In this document: positions 1 through 6,437 of the stretch, in pieces | Position numbering within the stretch: position 1 is the first letter of the stretch | Layout of the letters: each line of letters begins with the position of its first letter | Assembly: GCA_011389885.1 (NCBI GenBank) | Contig: JAABTK010000040.1 | Span: forward strand, 1-39,940 | DNA: 39,940 bases | From: Gammaproteobacteria bacterium | Lineage (GTDB): Bacteria > Pseudomonadota > Gammaproteobacteria > Chromatiales > Chromatiaceae | Direction of reading: 5' to 3' | Position numbers and translations under genes: made by a program | Notes under the pieces: model-generated | The model's database searches: none | The model's input: the letters and a program-made list of their open reading frames with translations, nothing else | Told to the model about the DNA's origin: nothing

Positions 1-155
1 GCCGGATGTGGGAAAGCCGCTTGTCCGGTTCTGAGAGGGGGCGGGTATCAACTGGCGCCACGGGTGAGATATTGTGGCACCGCCGGGAAACCAGGCGGCT
101 AACAGAGAACACAAACTTCACCCTATCGTGCCGGGAGTGCCTGTCCTACTCGAAA
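1..155 (+). mobile_element. 3' end of a group II intron (domains V and VI), cut by the window edge
   Basis: Positions 1-31 fold like a group II intron domain V. The lower stem pairs 1-6 (GCCGGA) with 24-29 (TCCGGT). The upper stem pairs 8-11 with 17-20 around a GAAAG loop, leaving an unpaired TT near 21-22. The two bases that would complete the GAGCC start lie outside the window. A possible domain VI stem pairs 39-45 (GGGCGGG) with 140-146 (CCTGTCC, two G-U pairs), followed by TACTCGA, which resembles the usual 3' end of bacterial group II introns. The intron body and any reverse transcriptase would lie to the left. Domain VI would be unusually long, so the 3' end is approximate. Confidence 0.45.
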
Positions 156-180
156 CCTCCCAAGCCACCCCCAACGGAGG

Positions 181-206
181 CTATCTGGGTTTATCTGTGG
201 TTCAAT
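181..206 (+). repeat. Dispersed short repeat with TTTATCTGTGGTTC core
   Basis: The stretch carries TTTATCTGTGGTTC. A related and longer unit sits at 6056-6089, where CTGTGTTTATCCGTG is followed by TCTATCTGTGGTTC. Such periodic units (roughly 11-12 bases) are scattered between genes in many bacterial genomes. No function is known. Confidence 0.5.
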
Positions 207-238
207 TTGGTGGTCGGTGCTTAGGTGAACGAAGGCGC

Positions 239-435
239 AAGTCCAGCCAAAATTTCAACCCAGGCGCTCCTGGAACGCAGAGCACCACACAGCCCGAGGG
301 CGGTACTCCAGGCGGCTAGGCGAGGCTGGAGCGGCGGACAGGCGCCCCGGCCCACGCTCAAGCAAAACCTCCTCCGCGCTCTCGGCGCCCTCTGCGTTCC
401 TAAATGGCGTTGTTTCCGTTATTTGCGCGCAGGCC
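239..435 (+). repeat. Copy E1 of the CTAG-bounded repeat family (degenerate)
   Basis: This copy has the same module order as copy E3 at 3815-4061. It holds an AACCCAGGCGCT segment near 258, then an AGCCCGAGGGCGGTACT hairpin module with CAGGCGGCTAGGCGAGGC (286-328), then GCGCCCTCTGCGTTCC (386-401), then the right terminal repeat GGCGTTGTTTCCGTTATTTG (406-425). The left terminal repeat is decayed. There is no coding potential apart from chance ORFs. Confidence 0.6.
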
Positions 436-457
436 GCCCGGTTGGGCATCCGGGCAT

Positions 458-482
458 AAAAAAACCGGCTTGTGGCCGGTTT
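458..482 (-). terminator. Rho-independent terminator of rpsT
   Basis: Read on the minus strand, 482-475 pairs with 469-462 (AAACCGGC with GCCGGTTT) around a five-base loop and is followed by a run of U. It lies about 25 bases after the rpsT stop codon. Confidence 0.85.
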
Positions 483-505
483 GGGTCGAATGCGCGGACC
501 CGGGT

Positions 506-766
506 TTAGAGGGCGTTGATTTGCGCATTGAGGCGGCTCTTATGGCGAGCGGCCTTGTTCTTGTGGATCAGGCCTTTGTTCGCCATGCGGTCGATCACCG
601 GAACCGCCTGTTGAAACGCCTGGGCGGCGTTTTCCTTATCGCCGGAGGCGATGGCATTGATCACCTTCTTGATCTGGGTGCGCATCATGCTCCGCCGGGA
701 GGCGTTGTGTTGACGGCTGTTCTCCGCCTGGCGAGCGCGCTTACGGGCTTGTGCTGAGTTGGCCAA
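506..766 (-). CDS. rpsT: 30S ribosomal protein S20
   Basis: The product is an 86-residue basic protein that binds 16S rRNA in the body of the small subunit. It begins [15 protein letters not shown] and has the family's typical helical, Lys/Arg/Ala-rich composition and length. The start codon is TTG at 766-764, preceded by a strong Shine-Dalgarno sequence (AGGGAGG, complement of 771-778) at about five bases. The E. coli gene also starts with a non-AUG codon, linked to autogenous control, so the TTG may be regulatory here too (inference). The gene is monocistronic, with its own promoter at 820-848 and terminator at 458-482. In related bacteria rpsT lies next to murJ; here a 2.3-kb gene and two repeats separate them. 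Confidence 0.97.
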   Translation of the reverse strand: MANSAQARKRARQAENSRQHNASRRSMMRTQIKKVINAIASGDKENAAQAFQQAVPVIDRMANKGLIHKNKAARHKSRLNAQINAL

Positions 767-819
767 TTCGACCTCCCTAGGATGTCCAGCAATTCGGTTG
801 CAATTCGGAAAGACCGCGG

Positions 820-848
820 ATTATGGCGGCGCTTTTTCGGTCTGTCAA
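820..848 (-). promoter_or_regulatory. Sigma70-type promoter of rpsT
   Basis: On the minus strand, TTGACA (complement of 843-848) is followed after 17 bases by CATAAT (complement of 820-825). This is a near-consensus promoter, as expected for a ribosomal protein gene. It puts the transcript start near 813, about 45 bases before the TTG start. Confidence 0.8.
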
Positions 849-888
849 GGCCTTAATGCGCTGCATCCACGGAATGCAAACGACGGCC

Positions 889-930
889 CTTGGGGATCGA
901 AGGGCCGCAGAGGGCGCGGAGGCCCCTTTG
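889..930 (-). repeat. Fragment of the E repeat family between rpsT and copy E2
   Basis: CCGCAGAGGGCGCGGAGG is the complement of the CTCTGCG-rich module of the E family. No terminal repeats flank it. The rest of 849-1042 shows no gene or RNA. Confidence 0.4.
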
Positions 931-1042
931 CCTTGGGGTGCGCGGGCGCGGCTTCCCGCCGAAACCCCGCTCCGTGCGCGCCCTGCGGCGCCCGGTGTCC
1001 GCTGCGGTCCGAACCTGGCGGGGATCGGTTGTTTTCGACCCT

Positions 1043-1439
1043 CTAGTACGGCTGCGCACAAGTAACGGAAACCACGCCATTTAGGAACGCAGAAGCTACC
1101 GAGGACCGCAGAGCGCGCGGAGGCGGTTTTTTGCCGGCTTGCGCCTGCCCGGCGCCAAAGCGCCGCCTAGCCGCCTGGAGTAAAGCCCTCGGGCTGTGCG
1201 GGTTTCCGGTTGCGCGCCCGGGCCGAGGCGTGTACGGCCCGAGCCCGCAGTCATGCAGGGGGCGGGCAAGCGAAGCGCATTCGCCGCTGAAGCGGCGGAT
1301 GTCGGGTGCGGCGCTGATCCTTTCAATCGAAACGCCTCTCTGCGCCCTCTGCGCCCTCTGCGCTCTCTGCGGTTCTCCGCGTACCCTGCGTGCCGAAAGC
1401 GCCTCGGTTGTGTTCGATACTTAGGCGCAGCTGTACTAG
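1043..1439 (-). repeat. Copy E2 of the CTAG-bounded repeat family (full length, with an insert)
   Basis: The copy runs from CTAGTACGGCTGCGC (1043) to GCGCAGCTGTACTAG (ending 1439), so it has CTAG at both ends and inverted terminal repeats. Inside are the CTAGCCGCCTGGAGT module with an AGCCCTCGGGCT hairpin (1161-1201) and a CTCTGCG-rich stretch (1339-1392). At about 397 bp it is longer than E3 because the middle (about 1202-1335) holds unrelated GC-rich sequence. The copy ends 9 bases before the stop codon of the beta-propeller gene. Confidence 0.7.
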
Positions 1440-1448
1440 GATTCGCCC

Positions 1449-3785
1449 CTACTCCGGATAAGCCACCACGCTCAGGCCCTGGGGGAATCCCCGCTGTACG
1501 GTTTCGCCGACCACGCGGCAGCCGTCCGGGGTGGTGACGATGGCTCGACCGAGGCCATTGGCGCCGGCGCTGCCGGTGTAGAGGCGCTCCCATTGCAGGC
1601 CGCCGTCGGCCCCGGAGAAGCGCGCCGTGAGCATTTCGGCCAGCCCCTCGGTGCGGTTGCCGGTGACCAGGACATCGCCTTCGGCGGTGGCGGTCACGGC
1701 GACGCCCTCTTGCCACTTCGGGTCGCCGTGGCGGATCGCCCATAGCGCGTCGCCATTGATCGACGAGTATTTGCCCAGGAACAGGTCGTGGTCGTCGCCG
1801 TCGAAGCTGCGGCCGGTGAGCAGGATGGCCCCGGCCGGGTCGAGGGCGAGGTCGCGCACCCGGTCGTCCAGGAGGATGGGCGGGTGGACGCGCTCAAAGA
1901 TCAAGTCGCCATCGGCCCCGAAGACGGCCAGCAGCGGGCGGCAGCGGCCGTCGTCGCAGGCCTCGCCGCCGAGCACCAGGCGCCCGGCGGGGTCGGTGGC
2001 GAGGCCGAAGGCGGTATGACCGTAGGCGGGGTCGCCGGCGCGGGTCAGCCAGCGCCGCCGGCCCTCGGCGTCGAAGCAGGCGACAAAGACGCCGTAGGAG
2101 CCGTTGGATGAATAGTCGCCGGCGATGCAGAGCCCGCCATTCGGCCCCTGGGCCAGGGCATTGCCAAAGTGGTCTTTGGGGAGGTCCAGCACGCCCTCGG
2201 CGAGTATTTCGCCCTGCCGGCTGAGGCGGATCCAGCGATGGTCCCAGCCGGCGCCCCAGGCCGCCGTCGCCAACTGGCCGTTCGCGGTGAGGATGAGGCC
2301 AAAGGGGTATTCGATGTAGTCGGGCAGGGGCTGGCGCCATTGTTCGATGCCCGCGCGATCAATGTGCGCGACGAAGACGGCGTTTTCCCAGGTTGAGACC
2401 ACGCGGCCGAGGAGGTGGACGCCATCCACGGGGTCCGCTACCAGGCCCTTGGGTCCGACGGCCTCGGTGGCGCCCGTGTAGAGGCCGGTGTCGGCCTCCC
2501 AGATCAAGGCGCCTTGGGCGTCGTAGCGGCGCAGCGAGAGGTTGCCGCGACCGGTGGCCAGGGCCAGGATGTCGCCGGAGGGCAGGGGTTCGAGGGCGGC
2601 GATGCCCTCGCGGGACCGGCCGGGCTCTGTCACCGCCCAGGCTGTGGCCCCGCTCGGGTCGAGGCGCCGAATGCTATAGCCGTCCTCTTCGCCGGCCCCC
2701 AGCAGCAGGCCGTCCCGGTCCAGGGTCGCGGCCATGGGGGGCGTGACCGCCAGGGACTGGCCGAGGGCGGTGGTTAGGGTGGCGCCGCTGTGGTCCAGGC
2801 GCAGGGTGAAGGGGGTATGCCGCCGTTTAGCCGGCTGGTAGACGCTGCCGGCCAGCACCCGCGCCCCGTCTGCGGCGAGGCGGGCGTCGCTTGTAAAGTC
2901 GCGCCCGCCGAGATCGATGCTGCGTGACCAGCGCAGGGCGCCGCCGCGGTCAATCTCGAACGCGAGCAGGTCGCGTTCGCCGTGCAGCTGGGTTTCGCCG
3001 TAGACCAGCACGCCGTCGCCGAGGTCGAGGATCCCGCGTGGTCGGCTGGGACCCGGGGTGCTCAGGGTGTGCGCCCATGCGAGGGCACCGTCCGGGTCGA
3101 GTGCGAGGGTGCGCACGCCGCCGCCCTGTACGTCTTCGCCGGTGAGGCGTCCGGCCATCACCAGGGTCTCCCCGGCGGCGGCCGAGGCGTGCATGCGGGC
3201 CTCGGTCGCGGGGTCTTTAAAATCCCAGCGGGCCGCGCCGTCGCGGTCGAAGGCGCGGACCCTCAGGGCGCCCGCGGTCCCTGTGCCCAAGGCCGCCAGC
3301 TCGCCCCGGGCAGTGAACTCCAGGCCGAGCCCCAGGCCGTCGAAGCCGTCGAGTTCACGCTCCCAGAGGAAGCGCCCCTCGGCGTCCTGTTTGACCAGCC
3401 AGTTCGGGACATGGCCCCAGGGCTGACTCGAATAGCCCGCCCAATACAGCGCCCCCTCCAGGTCCGTCCGCAGGGCCAGCGGGATGTCGTCGCTGCCGCG
3501 GTCCAGCACCCAGCTCCAAAGCAATCGCCCCGAGTCGTCGTACTTCAGGGTCATGGCGTCCCAGTCGTCCGCCGGATGCACCTGCCCCGCCAGCAGCAGG
3601 TTGCCTTGGGCGTCCCAGGCCAGGGTCTCGCCCCCCCTTCCCCGCTCGGGCAGGGCGGCGGCGGCGCCGTAGAGGGTCTTGACCCACTGCGGCGGCGGTT
3701 CCTCGGACAGCGCCGGACTGGCGCAAAACACGCAGGCGACAAGGGTTGCGGCCCGTGGAAGGCATGCAGGGCAGCGGTGTGACAT
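1449..3785 (-). CDS. Secreted beta-propeller protein of unknown function
   Basis: The product is 778 residues from the ATG at 3785. That start has a GGAG eight or nine bases upstream; an ATG at 3800 is in frame but has no clear ribosome site. The N-terminus looks like a signal peptide (MSHRCPACLPRAATLVAC, then VFCASPALS) with likely cleavage before EEPPP. LVAC could be read as a lipobox, but the hydrophobic stretch before it is short. The rest is one series of degenerate repeats of about 45-60 residues, with units like GDVLVTGN and LTARF followed by GGLQWE. Such units build WD40/PQQ/SBBP-type propeller blades. I see no catalytic motif or C-terminal anchor. The gene sits alone between repeat copies E2 and E3 and splits the usual rpsT-murJ pair. 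A role in binding or surface interaction is a guess. Confidence 0.75.
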   Translation of the reverse strand: MSHRCPACLPRAATLVACVFCASPALSEEPPPQWVKTLYGAAAALPERGRGGETLAWDAQGNLLLAGQVHPADDWDAMTLKYDDSGRLLWSWVLDRGSDDIPLALRTDLEGALYWAGYSSQPWGHVPNWLVKQDAEGRFLWERELDGFDGLGLGLEFTARGELAALGTGTAGALRVRAFDRDGAARWDFKDPATEARMHASAAAGETLVMAGRLTGEDVQGGGVRTLALDPDGALAWAHTLSTPGPSRPRGILDLGDGVLVYGETQLHGERDLLAFEIDRGGALRWSRSIDLGGRDFTSDARLAADGARVLAGSVYQPAKRRHTPFTLRLDHSGATLTTALGQSLAVTPPMAATLDRDGLLLGAGEEDGYSIRRLDPSGATAWAVTEPGRSREGIAALEPLPSGDILALATGRGNLSLRRYDAQGALIWEADTGLYTGATEAVGPKGLVADPVDGVHLLGRVVSTWENAVFVAHIDRAGIEQWRQPLPDYIEYPFGLILTANGQLATAAWGAGWDHRWIRLSRQGEILAEGVLDLPKDHFGNALAQGPNGGLCIAGDYSSNGSYGVFVACFDAEGRRRWLTRAGDPAYGHTAFGLATDPAGRLVLGGEACDDGRCRPLLAVFGADGDLIFERVHPPILLDDRVRDLALDPAGAILLTGRSFDGDDHDLFLGKYSSINGDALWAIRHGDPKWQEGVAVTATAEGDVLVTGNRTEGLAEMLTARFSGADGGLQWERLYTGSAGANGLGRAIVTTPDGCRVVGETVQRGFPQGLSVVAYPE

Positions 3786-3814
3786 GGTTGCGATCTCCAT
3801 CGGTGAAGGGCGCC

Positions 3815-4061
3815 CTAGTGCAGCCGCGCCTCAGTATCGGAAACAACCCAGGCGCTCTCGGAACGCAGGGCCCACGCAGAACCGCACACAGCCTGAGGGC
3901 TGTACTCTCCAGGCGACCAGGCGAGGCTGGCGCGGCAGACCGGCATCCCCGCCCTGGAACGCGGGGACGATCAAACAACCCCCCTCCGCGCCCTCTGCGT
4001 TTCTCTGCGCCCGCTGCGTTCAAAATGGCGTTGTTTGCGTTATTTGTGCGCAGCCGTACTC
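3815..4061 (+). repeat. Copy E3 of the CTAG-bounded repeat family (reference copy)
   Basis: This is a compact copy of about 247 bp. It begins CTAGTGCAGCCGCGCC and ends TTTGTGCGCAGCCGTACT. The two ends are imperfect inverted repeats of about 35 bases (AGT-C-GCTGCGC, then -TA-CGGAAACAAC). Modules in order: CCCAGGCGCTCTCGGAACGC, a hairpin CAGCCTGAGGGCTG with GGCGACCAGGCGAGGC, GGCATCCCCGCCCTGGAACG, then CTCTGCG-type units, then the right end. It lies 30 bases upstream of the beta-propeller start and 140 bases upstream of murJ, so it is part of both 5' regions. Confidence 0.75.
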
Positions 4062-4156
4062 GGGTGCTCTTCAGATTATAGTCCACCGCGAGCGCCGTCG
4101 TGGGCCGGAAGAGACCCGGGGTTGCAAGGCCGCTCGGAAACCCCGGGCGTTCGCTC

Positions 4157-4162
4157 TATAAT
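4157..4162 (+). promoter_or_regulatory. Possible -10 box of the murJ promoter
   Basis: A perfect TATAAT lies 39 bases before the murJ start. No good -35 box is visible at 16-18 bases (TCGGAA at 4134-4139), so this is a weak call. Confidence 0.4.
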
Positions 4163-4201
4163 CCCACGCTTTCACTCGCCCTCGGAGCAAGCGCAGGCAT
4201 C

Positions 4202-5728
4202 GTGTTCAAGTCCTTGGCCAAGTTCGGTTCCAACACCCTGTTGTCCCGCATCCTGGGCTTCGTGCGGGATTTGGTATTCGCCCATGTGTTCGGCGCCGGC
4301 AGCGCCACGGACGCCTTCTTCGTGGCGTTCAAGATCCCCAATTTCCTGCGTCGGCTGTTTGCCGAGGGGGCCTTCGCGGCGGCCTTTGTGCCGGTGTTGG
4401 CGGACTACCGGCAACGCAGCTTGGCGGAGTTGAAGCTGTTCGTGGACCGGGTGGCGGGCACCTTGGGTGCGGTGTTGCTGTTGGTGACGCTGATCGGGGT
4501 GGTCGGGGCCCCTGGGCTGGTGATGCTGTTCGCGCCGGGGTTTGTCGGCGATGACGGGCGGTTGGCGTTGGCGGCGGAGATGTTGGCCCTGACCTTTCCG
4601 TATTTGCTGTTTATCTCGCTAACCGCCTTCGCCGGCGGCATTTTGAATTCCTATGGCCGCTTCGGGGTGCCGGCCTTCACCCCGGTGATCCTGAATGTCT
4701 GCCTGATTTCGGCCGCGCTGTGGTTGTCGCCGCTGTTGGCCGAGCCCATTGTGGCGCTGGCCTGGGGGGTGTTGCTGGCCGGAGTGCTGCAATTGCTGTT
4801 TCAGCTCCCGTTTCTGCACCAGTTGCGGTTGGTGCCGCGGCTGCGGCTGGCGCCCCGGGATCCGGGGGTGCGGCGCATCGGGGTCTTGATGCTGCCAGCG
4901 CTGTTCGGGGTTTCGGTGACCCAGCTCAATCTGTTGCTGGACACCGTTCTCGCGTCCTTTCTGGAGGCGGGCAGCATTTCCTGGCTGTATTACTCGGATC
5001 GCTTGATGGAGTTTCCCCTCGGGGTGCTCGGCGTAGGGCTGGGTACGGTGATCCTGCCGCGGTTGTCGGAGCGGCATTTGCAGGCCTCGCCGGAGGCCTT
5101 TGCGCACACCTTGGACTGGGCGCTGCGCCTGAGCCTGTTGTTCGGGCTGCCGGCGGCCCTCGGGCTGTTCATGCTGGCGGGGCCGATTATCGCCACCCTG
5201 TTTCAATCGCCGGTGTTCGATGTGCGCGACGTGAGCATGTCGTCCTATAGCCTGATGGCCTATGCGCTGGGCCTGCTGCCCTTTATCTTGATTAAGGTGC
5301 TGGCCCCGGGGTATTTTGCGCGCCAGGATATGCGCACCCCGGTGGGCATCGCGGTGCGGGCGATGGCGGCGAACATGGTGTTGAACCTGATCCTGGTGTG
5401 GCCGCTGGCCCATGCGGGGCTGGCCCTGGCGACCACCCTGTCGGCGGCCCTAAACGCCTTTTTGCTGTATCGCGGCCTGGGTGCGGACGGGGTCTATCGG
5501 CTGGCCCCGGGGTGGGGACGGCTGACCCTGCAAGTGGGCGGGGCCACGCTGGCGATGGCGGGGCTGTTGTGGTTTGGCGTCCCGGACCTGGAGCAATGGC
5601 TGGCGCTGGCGCGTTGGGATCGCGCCCTGCAGCTGGTGCTGTGGATCGGCGCCGGCGGCGCGGCCTATTTTCTGGTGCTGTGGCTTAGCGGCGTGCGGCC
5701 GCGGCAGTTCCTCGCCCAGGGCGACTGA
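4202..5728 (+). CDS. murJ: Lipid II flippase MurJ (MviN)
   Basis: MurJ moves lipid II across the inner membrane to the periplasm for peptidoglycan synthesis. From the GTG at 4202 the protein is 508 residues, close to the usual 510-512, and opens FKSLAKFGSNTLLSRILGF, a standard MurJ N-terminus. An ORF extended to 4100 would add a tail unlike the family. GGAG at 4184-4187 is a somewhat distant ribosome site. The family's signatures are visible: RDLVFAHVFGAG, TDAFFVAFKIPNFLRRLFAEG, FAGGILNSYGRFGVPAF and FARQDMRTPV, with about 14 hydrophobic segments. In many gammaproteobacteria ribF and ileS follow murJ. Here the next 700 bp are repeats and then an unrelated protease. MurJ serves the lipid II made by the mur genes at 15985-25978. 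Confidence 0.96.
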   Translation: MFKSLAKFGSNTLLSRILGFVRDLVFAHVFGAGSATDAFFVAFKIPNFLRRLFAEGAFAAAFVPVLADYRQRSLAELKLFVDRVAGTLGAVLLLVTLIGVVGAPGLVMLFAPGFVGDDGRLALAAEMLALTFPYLLFISLTAFAGGILNSYGRFGVPAFTPVILNVCLISAALWLSPLLAEPIVALAWGVLLAGVLQLLFQLPFLHQLRLVPRLRLAPRDPGVRRIGVLMLPALFGVSVTQLNLLLDTVLASFLEAGSISWLYYSDRLMEFPLGVLGVGLGTVILPRLSERHLQASPEAFAHTLDWALRLSLLFGLPAALGLFMLAGPIIATLFQSPVFDVRDVSMSSYSLMAYALGLLPFILIKVLAPGYFARQDMRTPVGIAVRAMAANMVLNLILVWPLAHAGLALATTLSAALNAFLLYRGLGADGVYRLAPGWGRLTLQVGGATLAMAGLLWFGVPDLEQWLALARWDRALQLVLWIGAGGAAYFLVLWLSGVRPRQFLAQGD

Positions 5729-5753
5729 GGCCGGCCACGAGCAGGGGCAGGGT

Positions 5754-6222
5754 CTATTACGCCTGCGCACCAATAACGGAAACAACGGTTTTTAGGCACG
5801 CCGAGGGCGCGGAGGAATCCTTGCTGGATCGTCCCTGGGTTCCGGGGCGGGGATGCCTGTCCGGGCGCTTCAGCCTCGCCTAGCCGCCTGGGTACAGCCC
5901 TCGGGCTGTGCGGTTCTGGCTGTGCTCGGCACCCCGAAAGCGCCTGGGTTGCCAGTTGGTCAAACGGCGTGTCAAACGCGAGTTTGAAACACCGCTGATC
6001 CCCAAGCTCCAGCTTGCAAGACAGGCATCCCCAAAGAGGCCCTGGGAACGAGCAAATCTGTGTTTATCCGTGTCTATCTGTGGTTCTTTAACAGGCGCCT
6101 GTGATGGGCGCGGCGCTGATAAATCGCGACCAAAGCCAATGGCGGGGGGCGCCTTTGCCCATCCGCTAAAGCCTCGGCCGCCCTGAGAAGTTGTTTCCGC
6201 GACTTGTAAGCGGCTGCACTAG
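5754..6222 (-). repeat. Copy E4 of the CTAG-bounded repeat family (with internal insert)
   Basis: The left end (CTATTACGCCTGCGCACCAA, then TAACGGAAACAACG) and right end (GTTGTTTCCGCGAC, then GCGGCTGCACTAG) are inverted terminal repeats like those of E2 and E3. Inside are the CTCTGCG complement (5796-5815), the GGCGGGGATGCC module (5843-5854), and CGCCTAGCCGCCTGGGTACAG with its AGCCCTCGGGCT hairpin (5871-5912). After 5955 the copy carries extra repeats: a CTCCAGCTTG/CTGGGAACGAG unit (6006-6054) and the TCTGTGTTTATC unit (6056-6089). No gene is visible in 5729-6437. Confidence 0.65.
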
Positions 6223-6266
6223 TCGCGCCCCCCAAGGCGCGTCAGGCCCCGCCGGCGGCGAACTGA

Positions 6267-6367
6267 GTATTCGCGTCCATTCGCGTCCATTCGCGGTTCA
6301 ATGGCCCATTTCGCCGCACGGGTCGATCGGCAACGAAGGCGCTCTCGCCAAGACGTAAAGAAAAAAC
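6267..6367 (+). repeat. Repeat family B, copy 1
   Basis: It starts with three short tandem units (TTCGCGTCCA twice, then TTCGCGGTTCAATGGCCC). It continues through GTCGATCGGCAACGAAGG to CTCTCGCCAAGACG and AAAGAAAAAAC. An inverted copy with the same order of parts lies at 11996-12154. It is probably a non-autonomous repeat and has no coding sense. Confidence 0.65.
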
Positions 6368-6376
6368 ACTTTCTTC

Positions 6377-6436
6377 ACTTGCGCCCTCTGCGGTCCTCTG
6401 CGTGCCCTGCGTTCCGAGGGCGCCTGGGTTTGCCCG
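6377..6436. repeat. E-family fragment abutting the protease stop codon
   Basis: GCGCCCTCTGCGGTCCTCTG is followed by GCGTTCCGAGGGCGCCTGGG, two E-family modules without terminal repeats. It ends one base before the stop codon of the protease gene. Confidence 0.5.
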
Positions 6437-6437
6437 G

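Noticed and set aside
1339-1392. CTCTGCG tandem units as a possible CRISPR array
   Set aside because: Units are only 9-11 bases, adjacent, with no spacers, and recur as part of a dispersed repeat. No CRISPR array is present in the window.
4619-5413. 264-codon minus-strand frame opposite murJ
   Set aside because: Gln/His/Arg-rich antisense shadow of a membrane protein gene.
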